Positions 1 through 11,823 are shown, counted from the first letter of the stretch. The stretch: 64,000 nt of DNA from Linyphia triangularis (GCA_963978545.1 OZ021722.1:15442801-15506800); one strand, 5' to 3'. The notes: a model not told the origin generated them from the letters alone. Translations and numbers: made by a program.

Positions 1-248
1 TTTGAACCAACTATAGACCCACTTCTTATTTAGTGAGTGTTAAAAAATTGGAATTGGAGATTCTCCTATATATAAGCTTCAATATCACACACCGGAAAAA
101 ATTTTGAAAATTTTACTTTTTGAACAATAATTCATTGAACAGTCCGCCATGTGTTTTCAATGGGGAAATTTTATTTTTTAGAAAATTGAACTTTTTGGAA
201 CAACTTTAGACCCACTTCTTATTTAGTAAGTGTTATAAAATTGGAATT

Positions 249-272
249 GGAGATTCTCCTATATATAAGCTT
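249..272 (+). promoter_or_regulatory. Conserved dyad plus TATA-like box (exemplar)
   Basis: GGAGATTCTCC at 249-259 is a perfect 5-bp-arm dyad around one central base. TATATATAAG at 260-269 abuts it, and a HindIII site (AAGCTT) lies at 267-272. The arrangement recurs in most monomers on both sides. It resembles a TATA element next to a dimer-binding site, but there is no evidence of transcription, so promoter activity is only a possibility. Confidence 0.25.
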
Positions 273-322
273 CAATATCACACACGGGAAAAAATTTTGA
301 AAATTTTACTTTTTGAACAATT

Positions 323-333
323 ATTCATTGAAT
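323..333 (+). other. Second conserved 11-bp dyad (exemplar)
   Basis: ATTCATTGAAT is a perfect odd palindrome (ATTCA, T, TGAAT). It is present in monomers that carry the GAATAG variant. Monomers with GAACAG keep only four-base arms. It may be a protein-binding site or a chance A/T dyad. Confidence 0.35.
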
Positions 334-574
334 AGTCCACCATGTGTTTTCAATGGGGGAATTTTATTTTTTAGAAAATTGCACTTTTTGGAACAACTTT
401 AGACCCACTTTTTATTTAGTGAGTGTTATAAAATTGAAAATGGAGACTCTCCTATATATAAGCTTCAATATCACAAACGGGAAAAAATTTTGAAAATTTT
501 ACTTTTTGAACAATTATTCATTGAATAGTCCGCCATGTGATTTCAATGGGGAATTGTATTTTCAAGAAAATTGC

Positions 575-1275
575 TCAAATGCTTTCAAATTGCGAATTGC
601 AGTTGGATATATGTTTTATAATTATTCTTGTACCAAATTTTAATTAAAAAAAAAGTATTCTAAAAATAAAAAATTCAATTTTTCGAAAATCTTGAAATAT
701 TTCAGTTTGGAGTGTATTTGAATGGAAAATTTCATTTTTAACAAATGGTTCCAAATTGTGTTTTTTTATTCAAAAACACATTAAAAATCAAACAAATTTC
801 AAAATTTTAGCAAAAAAAAGCTATTTTTGAATAGCTCTATGAGAAGTTGAAATTTTGAAACGAAAGCGCTCAGAAACTGTTTTGAGGCTTTATTTTACGT
901 AGCATTGCTTCGATTTTGTGTACTAAAATAATATTTCATGAGCAAATTGATGATCAGAAAGAAATCGGAAGATTACTTGTATTATCCTAGGCTACAAATT
1001 AAGGTTAAAATTCGAAAATTTAGAATTGGAAAATTGCCTAAGGATTGGCAAGTTTAATGTATATTCAAAGGGATATAAAGATTTTTTTGGCAATAACCGA
1101 ATTTTGAGAAGTAAAATTTCATTTTAATAACCACTTGAATGTGGAAATCGATTCGGATGACAATTTCTGTTACCCTAGTTGCAAAATGATTGTAAAATTT
1201 TGAAAATTCAGAAGTGTGTAATTTTCCATACTGTTAACATGGGAAAAATTTTAAACGAAAATTTTGAAAGTTCAA
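575..1275 (+). repeat. Long-unit insert L1
   Basis: About 701 bp of non-monomer A/T-rich sequence sits between the monomer halves ending GAAAATTGC and resuming TTTTTAGGACCAACTTTAG. It carries sites conserved in most copies: HpaI (GTTAAC), ClaI (ATCGAT), AvrII (CCTAGG) and a TGTGTTTTT hairpin at 757-780. Left edge is of the TTTTCAAG type. No reading frame of gene size. Confidence 0.93.
757..780 (+). other. Hairpin-forming inverted repeat in the insert (exemplar)
   Basis: TGTGTTTTT (757-765) and AAAAACACA (772-780) are perfect 9-bp arms with a 6-base loop. The structure is kept in most inserts on both sides. Subtype B inserts lose the outermost pair (ACACG). Confidence 0.55.
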
Positions 1276-2623
1276 TTTTTAGGACCAACTTTAGACCCAC
1301 TTCTTATTTAGTGAGTGTTATAAAATTCGAATAGGAGATTCTCCTATATATGAGCTTCAATATCACAAACCGGAAAAAATTTTGAAAATTTTACTTTTTG
1401 AAAAATAATTCATTGAACAGTCCGTCATGTGTTTTCAATGGGGAAATTTTATTTTTGAGAAATTTGCACATTTTGAACCAACTATAGACCCACTTCTTAT
1501 TTAGTGAGTGTTATAAAATTGGAATTGGAGATTCTCCTATATATAAGCTTCAATATCACACACCGGAAAAAAATTTGAAAATTTTACTTTTTGAACAATA
1601 ATTCATTGAACAGTCCGCCATGTGTTTTCAATGGGGAAATTTTATTTTTTAGAAAATTGCACTTTTTGGAACAACTTTAGACCCACTTCTTATTTAGTAA
1701 GTGTTATAAAATTGGAATTGGAGATTCTCCTATATATAAGCTTCAATATCACACACGGGAAAAAATTTTGAAAATTTTACTTTTTGAACAATTATTCATT
1801 GAATAGTCCACCATGTGTTTTCAATGGGGGAATTTTATTTTTTAGAAAATTGCACTTTTTGGAACAACTTTAGACCCACTTTTTATTTAGTGAGTGTTAT
1901 AAAATTGAAAATGGAGACTCTCCTATATATAAGCTTCAATATCACAAACAGGAAAAAATTTTGAAAATTTTACTTTTTGAACAATTATTCATTGAATAGT
2001 CCGCCATGTTATTTCAATGGGGAATTTTATTTTTTAGAAAATTGCACTTTTCGGAACAACTTTAGACCCACTTCTTATTTAGTGAGTGTTATAAAATTCA
2101 AATTCGAGATATATGAGCTTCAATATCACAAACCGGAAAAAATTTTGAAAATTTTACCTTTTGAACAATAATTCATTGAACAGTCCGCCATGTGTTTTCA
2201 ATGATGAAATTTTATTTTTGAGAAATTTGCACATTTTGAACCAACTATAGACCCACTTCTTATTTAGTGAGTGTTATAAAATTGGAATTAGAGATTCTCC
2301 TATATATAAGCTTCAATATCACACACGGGAAAAAATTTTGAAAATTTTAATTTTTGAACAATTATTCATTGAATAGTCCACCATGTGTTTTCAATGGGGG
2401 AATTTTATTTTTTAGAAAATTGCACTTTTTGGAACAACTTTAGACCCACTTTTTATTTAGTGAGTGTTATATAATTGAAGATGGAGATTCTCCTATATAT
2501 AAGCTTCAATATCACACAATGGAAAAAATTTTGAAAATTTTACTTTTTGAACAATAATTCATTGAACAGTCCGCCATGTGTTTTCAATGGGGAAATTTTA
2601 TTTTTTAGAAAATTGCACTTTTT

Positions 2624-3781
2624 GGAGCAACTTTAGACCCACTTCTTATTTAGTAAGTGTTATAAAATTGGAATTAGAGATTCTCCTATATATAAGCTTC
2701 AATATCACACACGGGAAAAAAATTTGAAAATTTTAATTTTTGAACAATTATTCATTGAACAGTCCGTCATGTGTTTTCAATGGCGAAATCTTATTTTTGA
2801 GAAAATTGCACTTTTTGGAACAACTTTAGACCCACTTCTTATTTAGTGAGTGTTATAAAATTCAAATTCGAGATTCTCCTATATATGAGCTTCGATATCA
2901 CAAACCAGAAAAAATTTTGAAAATTTTACTTTTTGAACAATAATTCATTGAACAGTCCGCCATGTGTTTTCAATGGCGAAATCTTATTTTTTAGAAAATT
3001 GCACTTTTTGGAACAACTTTAGACCCACTTCTTATTTAGTGAGTGTTATAAAATTCAAATTCGAGATTCTCCTATATATGAGCTTCAATATCACAAACCG
3101 GAAAAAATTTTGAAAATTTTACTTTTTGAACAATAATTCATTGAACAGTCCGCCATGTGTTTTCAATGGGGAAATTTTATTTTTTAGAAAATTGCACTTT
3201 TTGGAGCATTTTTAGACCCACTTCTTATTTAGTAAGTGTTATAAAATTGGAATTAGAGATTTTCCTATATATAAGCTTCAATATCACACACGGGAAAAAA
3301 TTTTGAAAATTTTAATTTTTGAACAATTATTCATTGAACAGTCCGTCATGTGTTTTCAATGGCGAAATCTTATTTTTGAGAAAATTGCACTTTTTGGAAC
3401 AACTTTAGACCCACTTCTTATTTAGTGAGTGTTATAAAATTCAAATTCGAGATTCTCCTATATATGAGCTTCGATATCACAAACCGGAAAAAATTTTGAA
3501 AATTTTACTTTTTGAACAATAATTCATTGAACAGTCCGCCATGTGTTTTCAATGGCGAAATCTTATTTTTTAGAAAATTGCACTTTTTGGAACAACTTTA
3601 GACCCACTTCTTATTTAGTGAGTGTTATAAAATTCAAATTCGAGATTCTCCTATATATGAGCTTCAATATCACAAACCGGAAAAATTTTTGAAAATTTTA
3701 CTTTTTGAACAATACTTCATTGAACAGTCCGCCATGTGTTTTCAATGGAGAAATTTTATTTTTTAGAAAATTGCACTTTTT
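2624..3781 (+). repeat. Tandem duplication of a 579-bp trimer
   Basis: The rare variant GGAGC in the linker at 2624 recurs at 3203, followed by the same series of diagnostic variants (TTTAGTAAGTG, GTCCGTCATG, ATGGCGAAATC). The period is exactly three monomers. This is a local expansion inside the run. Confidence 0.8.
2958..2978 (+). other. Hairpin in ATGGCG-type monomers (exemplar)
   Basis: CGCCAT (2958-2963) and ATGGCG (2973-2978) are perfect arms around a 9-base loop. Only monomers combining GTCCGCCATG with ATGGCG form the full stem. Most others keep only CCAT with ATGG. Confidence 0.4.
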
Positions 3782-3966
3782 TGAACAACTTTAGACCCAC
3801 TTTTTATTTAGTGAGTGTTATAAAATTGAAATTGGATATTCTCCTATATATAAGCTTCAATATAACAAACGGGAAAAAAATTTGAAAATTTTAATTTTTG
3901 AACAATTATTCATTGAATAGTCCGCCATGTGATTTCAATGGGGAATTGTATTTTCGAGAAAATTGC

Positions 3967-4666
3967 TCAAATGCTTTCAAATTGCGAATTGCAGTTGGAT
4001 ATATGTTTTATAGTTATTCTTGTACCAAATTTTAATTAAAAAAAAGTATTCTAAAAATAAAAAATTCAATTTTTCGAAAATCTTGAAATATTTCAGTTTT
4101 GAGTGCATTTGAATTGAAAATTTCATTTTTAACAAATGGTTCCAAATTGTGTTTTTTTTATTCAAAAACACATTAAAAATCAAACAAATTTCAAAATTTT
4201 GGCAAAAAAAATTATTTTTGAATATCTCTATGAGAAGTTGAAATTTTGAAACGGAAGCGCTCAGAAACTGTTTTGAGGCTTTATTTTACGTTGCATTGCT
4301 TCGATTTTGTGTACTAAAATAATATTTCATGAGCAAATTGTTGATCAGAAAGAAATCGGAAGATGACTTTTATTATCCTAGGCTACAAATTAAGGTTAAA
4401 ATTCGAAAATTGAGAATTGGAAAATTGCCTAAGGATTGGCAAGTTTAATGTATATTCAAAGGGATATAAAGATTTTTTTGGCAATAACCGAATTTTGAGA
4501 AGTAAAATTTCATTTTAATTACCACTTGAATGTGGAAATCGATTCGGATGACAATTTCTGTTACCCTAGTTGCAAAATGATTGTAAAATTTTGAAAATTT
4601 AGAAGTGTGAAATTTTCCTTACGGTTAACATTTGAAAAATTTTAAACGAAAATTTTGAAAGTTCAA
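3967..4666 (+). repeat. Long-unit insert L2
   Basis: A 700-bp insert at the same monomer position as L1, with the TTTTCGAG left edge that the right-array inserts also have. The frame 3977-4183 on the minus strand lies inside it and is not a gene. Confidence 0.93.
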
Positions 4667-5243
4667 TTTTTAGGACCAACTTTAGACCCACTTCTTATTT
4701 AGTGAGTGTTATAAAATTCGAATAGGAGATTCTCCTACATATAAGCTTCAATATCACAAACCGGAAAAAAATTTGAAAATTTTACTTTTTGAAAAATTAT
4801 TCATTGAATAGTCCGTCATGTGTTTTCAATGGCGAAATCTTATTTTTGAGAAAATTGCACTTTTTGGAACAACTTTAGACCCACTTCTTATTTAGTGAGT
4901 GTTATAAAATTCAAATTCGAGATTCTCCTATATATGAGCTTCAATATCACAAAACGGAAAAAATTTTGAAAATTTTACTTTTTGAACAATAATTCATTGA
5001 ACAGTCCGCCATGTGTTTTCAATGGGGAAATTTTATTTTTTAGAAAATTGCACTTTTTGGAACAACTTTAGATCCATTTTTTATTTAGTGAGTGTTATAA
5101 AATTGGAATTGGAGATTCTCCTATATATAAGATTTAATATCACAAACGGGAAAAAATTTTGAAAATTTTCCTTTTTGAACAATTGTTCATTGAATAGTCC
5201 GCCATGTTATTTCAATGGGGAATTGTATTTTCGAGAAAATTGC
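4667..5243 (+). repeat. Left monomer run, 3 monomer lengths
   Basis: 577 bp of satellite between L2 and L3, phased with the rest of the array. No other feature. Confidence 0.9.
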
Positions 5244-5941
5244 TCAAATGCTTTCAAATAGCGAATTGCAGTGGATATATGTTTTATAGTTATTCTTGTA
5301 CCAAATTTTAATTAAAAAAAAGTATTCTAAAAATAAAAAATTCAATTTTTCGAAAATCTTGAAATATTTCAGTTTTGAGTGTATTTGAATGGAAAATTTC
5401 ATTTTTAACAAATGGTTCCAAAATGGGTTTTTTTATTCAAAAACACATTAAAAATCAAACAAATTTCAAAATTTTGGCAAAAAAAACTATTTTTGAATAG
5501 CTCTATGAGAAGTTGAAATTTTGAAACGAAAGCACTCAGAAACTGTTTTGAGGCTTTATTTTACGTAGCATTGCTTCGATTTTGTGTACTAAAATAACAT
5601 TACATGAGCAAATTGATGATCAGAAAGAAATCGGAAGATGACTTTTATTATCCTAGGCTACAAATTAAGGTTAAAAATCGAAAATTGAGAATTGGAAAAT
5701 TGCCTAAGGATTGGCAAGTTTAATGTATATTCAAAGGGATATAAAGATTTTTTTGGCAATAACCGAATTTTGAGAAGTAAAATTTCATTTTAATAACCAC
5801 TTGAATGTGGAAATCGATTCGGATGACAATTTCTGTTACCCTAGTTGCAAAATGATTGTAAAATTTTGAAAATTCAGAAGTGTGTAATTTTCCATACTGT
5901 TAACATGGGAAAAACTTTAAACGAAAATTTTGAAAGTTCAA
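5244..5941 (+). repeat. Long-unit insert L3
   Basis: About 698 bp, TTTTCGAG left edge. It shares the variant CAAATAGCGAATTGCAGTGG near its start with L9, which marks L3 and L9 as close relatives. Right junction reads AGGATCAACTTTAG instead of AGGACCAACTTTAG. Confidence 0.92.
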
Positions 5942-6518
5942 TTTTTAGGATCAACTTTAGACCCACTTCTTATTTAGTGAGTGTTATAAAATTCGAATAG
6001 GAGATTCTCCTATATATGAGCTTCAATATCACAAACCGGAAAAAGTTTTGAAAATTTTACTTTTTGAAAAATAATTCATTGAACAGTCCGTCATGTGTTT
6101 TCAATGGGGAAATTTTATTTTTGAGACATTTGCACATTTTGAACCAACTATAGACCCACTTCTTATTTAGTGAGTGTTATAAAATTGGAATTGGAGATTC
6201 TCCTATATATAAGCTTCAATATCACTCACCGGAAAAAATTTTGAAAATTTTACTTTTTGAACAATAATTCATTGAACAGTCCGCCATGTGTTTTCAATGG
6301 GGAAATTTTATTTTTTAGAAAATTGCACTTTTTGGAACAACTTTAGACCCACTTTTTATTTAGTGAGTGTTATAAAATTGAAAATGGAGACTCTCCTATA
6401 TATAAGCTTCAATATCACAAACGGGAAAAAATTTTGAAAATTTTACTTTTTGAACAATTATTCATTGAATAGTCCGCCATGTGATTTCAATGGGGAATTG
6501 TATTTTCAAGAAAATTGC
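5942..6518 (+). repeat. Left monomer run, 3 monomer lengths
   Basis: 577 bp of satellite between L3 and L4, including an alpha linker at 6138. No other feature. Confidence 0.9.
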
Positions 6519-7219
6519 TCAAATGCTTTCAAATTGCGAATTGCTGTTGGATATATGTTTTATAATTATTCTTGTACCAAATTTTAATTAAAGAAAAAGT
6601 ATTCTAAAAATAAAAAATTCAATTTTTCGAAAATCTTGAAATATTTCAGTTTTGAGTGTATTTGAATGGAAAATTTCATTTTTAACAAATGGTTCCAAAT
6701 TGTGTTTTTTTATTCAAAAACACATTAAAAATCAAACAAATTTCAAAATTTTAGCAAAAAAAAACTATTTTTGAATAGCTCTATGAGAAGTTGAAATTTT
6801 GAAACGAAAGCGCTCAGAAACTGTTTTGAGGCTTTATTTTACGTAGCATTGCTTCGATTTTGTGTACTAAAATAATATTTCATGAGCAAATTGATGATCA
6901 GAAAGAAATCGGAAGATTACTTGTATTATCCTAGGCTACAAATTAAGGTTAAAATTCGAAAATTTAGAATTGGAAAATTGCCTAAGGATTGGCAAGTTTA
7001 ATGTATATTCAAAGGGATATAAAGATTTTTTTGGCAATAACCGAATTTTGAGAAGTAAAATTTCATTTTAATAACCACTTGAATGTGGAAATCGATTCGG
7101 ATGACAATTTCTGTTACCCTAGTTGCAAAATGATTGTAAAATTTTGAAAATTCAGAAGTGTGTAATTTTCCTTACTGTTAACATGGGAAAAATTTTAAAC
7201 GAAAATTTTGAAAGTTCAA
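6519..7219 (+). repeat. Long-unit insert L4
   Basis: About 701 bp, TTTTCAAG left edge, very close to L1 (both share ATTACTTGTATTATCC). No gene-sized frame. Confidence 0.92.
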
Positions 7220-7989
7220 TTTTTAGGACCAACTTTAGACCCACTTCTTATTTAGTGAGTGTTATAAAATTCGAATAGGAGATTCTCCTATATATGAGCT
7301 TCAATATCACAAACCGGAAAAAAATTTGAAAATTTTACTTTTTGAAAAATAATTCATTGAACAGTCCGTCATGTGTTTTCAATGGGGAAATTTTATTTTT
7401 GAGAAATTTGCACATTTTGAACCAACTATAGACCCACTTCTTATTTAGTGAGTGTTATAAAATTGGAATTGGAGATTCTCCTATATATAAGCTTCAATAT
7501 CACACAACGGAAAAAATTTTGAAAATTTTGCTTTTTGAACAATAATTCATTGAACAGTCCGCCATGTGTTTTCAATGGGGAAATTTTATTTTTTAGAAAA
7601 TTGCACTTTTTGGAACAACTTTAGACCAACTTCTTATTTAGTAAGTGTTATAAAATTGGAATTGGAGATTCTCCTATATATAAGCTTCAATATCACACAC
7701 GGGAAAAAATTTTGAAAATTTTACCTTTTGAACAATTATTCATTGAATAGTCCACCATGTGTTTTCAATGGGGGAATTTTATTTTTTAGAAAATTGCACT
7801 TTTTGGAACAACTTTAGACCCACTTTTTATTTAGTGAGTACTATAAAATTGAAAATGGAGACTCTCCTATATATAAGCTTCAATATCACAAACGGGATAA
7901 AATTTTGAAAATTTTACTTTTTGAACAATTATTCATTGAATAGTCCGCCATGTGATTTCAATGGGGAATTGTATTTTCAAGAAAATTGC
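7220..7989 (+). repeat. Left monomer run, 4 monomer lengths
   Basis: 770 bp of satellite between L4 and L5, with an alpha linker at 7417 starting another alpha-beta-beta-long unit. No other feature. Confidence 0.9.
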
Positions 7990-8691
7990 TCAAATGCTTT
8001 CAAATTGCGAATTGCAGTTGGATATATGTTTTATAATTATTCTTGTACCAAATTTTAATTAAAAAAAAAAGTATTCTAAAAATAAAAAATTCAATTTTTC
8101 GAAAATCATGAAATATTTCAGTTTTGAGTGTATTTGAATTGAAAATTTCATTTTTAACAAATGGTTCCAAATTGTGTTTTTTTATTCAAAAACACATTAA
8201 AAATCGAACAAATTTCAAAATTTTAGCAAAAAAAAACTATTTTTGAATAGCTCTATGAGAAGTTGAAATTTTGAAACGAAAACGCTCAGAAACTGTTTTG
8301 AGGCTTTATTTCACGTAGCAATGCTTCGTTTTTGTGTACTAAAATAATATTTCATGAGCAAATTGATGATAAGAAAGAAATCGGAAGATGACTTTTATTA
8401 TCCTAGGCTACAAATTAAGGTTAAAATTCGAAAATTGAAAATTGGAAAATTGCCTAAGGATTGACAAGTTTAATGTATATTCAAAGGGATATAAAGATTT
8501 TTTTGGCAATAACCGAATTTTGAGAAGTAAAATTTCATTTTAATAACCACTTGAATGTGGAAATCGATTCGGTTGACAAATTCTGTTACCCTAGTTGCAA
8601 AATGATTGTAAAATTTTGAAAATTTAGAAGTGTGAAATTTTCCATACCGTTAACATGGGGAAAATTTTAAACGAAAATTTTGAAAGTTCAA
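7990..8691 (+). repeat. Long-unit insert L5
   Basis: About 702 bp, TTTTCAAG left edge. It shares the substitution CGGTTGACAAATTC near its ClaI site with L6. No gene-sized frame. Confidence 0.92.
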
Positions 8692-9075
8692 TTTTTAGGA
8701 CCAACTTTAGACCCACTTGTTATTTAGTGAGTGTTATAAAATTCGAATAGAAGATTCTCCTATATATGAGCTTCAATATCACAAACCGGAAAAAATTTTG
8801 AAAATTTTACTTTTTGAAAAATAATTCATTGAACAGTCCGTCATGTGTTTTCCATGGCGAAATATTATTTTTGAGAAAATTGCACTTTTTGGAACTACTT
8901 TAGACCAACTTTTTATTTAGTGAGTGTTATAAAATTGAAAATGGATATTCTCCTATATATAAGCTTCAATATAACAAACGGGAAAAAATTTTGAAAATTT
9001 TAATTTTTGAACAATTATTCATTGAATAGTCCGCCATGTGAATTCATTGGGGAATTGTATTTTCGAGAAAATTGC
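8692..9075 (+). repeat. Left monomer run, 2 monomer lengths
   Basis: 384 bp of satellite between L5 and L6. No other feature. Confidence 0.9.
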
Positions 9076-9774
9076 TCAAATGCTTTCAAATTGCGAATTG
9101 CAGTTGGATATATGTTTTATAGTTATTCTTGTACCAAATTTTAATTAAAAAAAAGTATTCTAAAAATAAAAAATTCAATTTTTCGAAAATCTTGAAATAT
9201 TTCAGTTTTGAGTGTATTTGAATGGAAAATTTCATTTTTAACAAATGGTTCCAAATTGGGTTTTTTTATTCAAAAACACATTAAAAATCAAACAAATTTC
9301 AAAATTTTGGCAAAAAAAACTATTTTTGAATAGCTGTATGAGAAGTTGAAATTTTGAAACGGAAGCGCTCAGAAACTGTTTTGAGGCTTTATTTTACGTT
9401 GCATTGCTTAGATTTTGTGTACTAAAATAATATTTCATGTGCAAATTTATGATCAGAAAGAAATCGGCAGATGACTTTTATTATCCTAGGCTACAAATTA
9501 AGGTTAAAATTCGAAAATTGAGAATTGGAAAATTACCTAAGGATTGGCAAGTTTAATGTATATTCAAAGGGATATAAAGATTTTTTTGGCAATAACCGAA
9601 TTTTGAGAAGTAAAATTTCATTTTAATAACCACTTGAATGTTAAAATCGATTCGGTTGACAAATTCTGTTACCCTAGTTGCAAAATGATTGTAAAATTTT
9701 GAATATTTAGAAGTGTGAAATTTTCCATACTGTTAACATGGGAAAAATTTTAAACGAAAATTTTGAAAGTTCAA
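9076..9774 (+). repeat. Long-unit insert L6
   Basis: About 699 bp, TTTTCGAG left edge, with several private substitutions (for example TGCTTAGATTTTG). No gene-sized frame. Confidence 0.92.
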
Positions 9775-10736
9775 TTTTTAGGACCAACTTTAGACCCACT
9801 TCTTATTTAGTGAGTGTTATAAAATTCGAATAGGAGATTCTCCTATATATGAGCTTCAATATCACAAACCGGAAAAAATTTTGAAAATTTTACTTTTTGA
9901 AAAATAATTCAATGAACAGTCCGTCATGTGTTTTCAATGGCGAAATCTTATTTTTGAGAAAATTGCACTTTTTGGAACAACTTTATACCCATTTTTTATT
10001 TAGTGAGTGTTATAAAATTCAAATTCGAGATTCTCCTATATATGAGCTTCAATTTCACAAACCGGAAAAATTTTTGAAAATTTTACTTTTTGAACAATAA
10101 TTCATTGAACAGTCCGCCATATGTTTCAATGGGGAAATTTTATTTTTTAGAAATTTGCAAATTTTGAACCAACTACAGACCCACTTCTTATTTAGTGAGT
10201 GTTATAAAATTGGAATTGGAGATTCTCCTATATATAAGCTTCAATATCACACACCGGAAAAAATTTTGAAAATTTTACTTTTTCAACAATAATTCATTGA
10301 ACAGTCCGCCATGTGTTTTCAATGGCGAAATCTTATTTTTGAGAAAATTGCACTTTTTGGAACAACTTTAGACCCATTTTTTATTTAGTGAGTGTTATAA
10401 AATTGAAATTGGATATTCTCCTATATATAAGCTTCAATATAACAAACGGGAAAAAATTTTGAAAATTTTACTTTTTGAACAATTATTCATTGAATAGTCC
10501 ACCATGTGTTTTCAATGGGAGAATTTTATTTTTTAGAAAATTGCACTTTTTGGAACAACTTTAGACCCACTTTTTATTTAGTGAGTGTTATAAAATTGAA
10601 AATGGAGACTCTCCTATATATAAGTTTCAATATCACAAACGGGAAAAAATTTTGAAAATTTTACTTTTTGAACAATTATTCATTGAATAGTCCGCCATGT
10701 GATTTCAATGGTGAATTGTATTTTCAAGAAAATTGA
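9775..10736 (+). repeat. Left monomer run, 5 monomer lengths
   Basis: 962 bp of satellite between L6 and L7. The 67-codon frame at 9897-10100 crosses a monomer and is a chance frame. No other feature. Confidence 0.9.
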
Positions 10737-11439
10737 TCAAATCCTTTCAAATTGCGAATTGCAGTTGGATATATGTTTTATAATTATTCTTGTACCAAAT
10801 TTTAATTAAAAAAAAAGTATTCTAAAAATAAAAAATTCAATTTTTCGAAAATCTTGAAATATTTCAGTTTTGAGTGTATTTGAATGGAAAATTTCATTTT
10901 TAACAAATGGTTCCAAATTGTGTTTTTTTATTCAAAAACACATTAAAAATCAAACAAATTTCAAAATTTTGGCAAAAAAAAAAACTATTTTTGAATAGCT
11001 CTATGAGAAGTTGAAACTTTGAAACGAAAGCGCTCAGAAACTGTTTTGAGGCTTTATTTTACGTAGCATTGCTTCGATTTTGTGTACTAAAATAATATTT
11101 CATGAGGAAATTGATGATCAGAAAGAAATCGGAAGATTACTTGTATTATCCTAGGCTACAAATTAAGGTTAAAATTCAAAAATTGAGAATTGGAAAATTG
11201 CCTAAGGATTGGCAAGTTTAATGTATATTCAAAGGGATATAAAGATTTTTTTGGCAATAACCGAATTTTGAGAAGTAAAATTTCATTTTAATAACCACTT
11301 GAATGTGGAAATCGATTCGGATGACAATTTCTGTTACCCTAGTTGCAAAATGATTGTAAAATTTTGAAAATTCAGAAGTGTGTAATTTTCCATACTGTTA
11401 ACATGGGAAAAATTTTAAACGAAAATTTTGAAAGTTCAA
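10737..11439 (+). repeat. Long-unit insert L7
   Basis: About 703 bp. The left edge reads AATTGATCAAATCC in place of the usual AATTGCTCAAATGC. It has a longer A run after TTTTGGC. No gene-sized frame. Confidence 0.92.
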
Positions 11440-11823
11440 TTTTTAGGACCAACTTTAGACCCACTTCTTATTTAGTGAGTGTTATAAAATTCGAATAGGA
11501 GATTCTCCTATATATAAGCTTCAATATCACACACCGGAAAAAAATTTGAAAATTTTACTTTTTGAACAATAATTCATTGAACAGTCCGCCATGTGTTTTC
11601 AATGGGGAAATTTTATTTTTTAGAAAATTGCACTTTTTGGAACAACTTTAGACCCACTTTTTATTTAGTGAGTGTTATAAAATTGAAAATGGAGACTCTC
11701 CTATATATAAGCTTCAATATCACAAACGGGAAAAAATTTTGAAAATTTTACTTTTTGAACAATTATTCATTGAATAGTCCGCCATGTGATTTCAATAGGG
11801 AATTGTATTTTCAAGAAAATTGC
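11440..11823 (+). repeat. Left monomer run, 2 monomer lengths
   Basis: 384 bp of satellite between L7 and L8. No other feature. Confidence 0.9.

Larger units (their letters stand above)
209..401 (+). repeat. Exemplar 193-bp satellite monomer
   Basis: One unit from GACCC anchor to GACCC anchor (209 to 402). In order it holds the TTTAGTGAGTG or TTTAGTAAGTG segment, the GGAGATTCTCC dyad, TATATATAAG with a HindIII site, an A/T tract with AAAATTTTGAAAATTTT, the ATTCATTGAAT dyad, a GTCCGCCATG or GTCCACCATG segment, then GAAAATTGC and the linker. G+C of a typical copy is about 29% by hand count. The family was not recognised from memory as a named satellite. Confidence 0.95.
1..1471 (+). repeat. 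Left-array higher-order unit: alpha-beta-beta-long, 1471 bp
   Basis: The linker TTTGAACC at 1 recurs at 1472, so the order alpha, beta, beta, long unit repeats with period 892 + 3 x 193. Similar units start at 6138 (one beta fewer, about 1279 bp) and 7417 (about 1471 bp). This is the nearest thing to a higher-order repeat in the left array. Confidence 0.8.
1276..3966 (+). repeat. Left monomer run, 14 monomer lengths
   Basis: The longest uninterrupted monomer run in the left array, mixing alpha and beta linkers. One monomer near 2109 lacks 8 bp and so loses half of the GGAGATTCTCC dyad. A three-monomer (579 bp) direct duplication lies at 2624-3202 and 3203-3781. Nothing other than satellite is present. 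Confidence 0.93.

Noticed and set aside
249..259. NF-kappaB-type site (GGAGATTCTCC resembles the GGGRNNYYCC family)
   Set aside because: The resemblance is limited to a symmetrical purine/pyrimidine pattern, and nothing else in the window supports that factor. I keep it only as an unnamed dyad.
1977..2171. Short frames at 1977-2171, 3977-4183, 9897-10100 and 12898-13110
   Set aside because: Each is a chance opening in a monomer or insert, caused by local indels such as the 8-bp loss near 2109. None has a domain, and homologous positions in neighbouring repeats are closed by stops.
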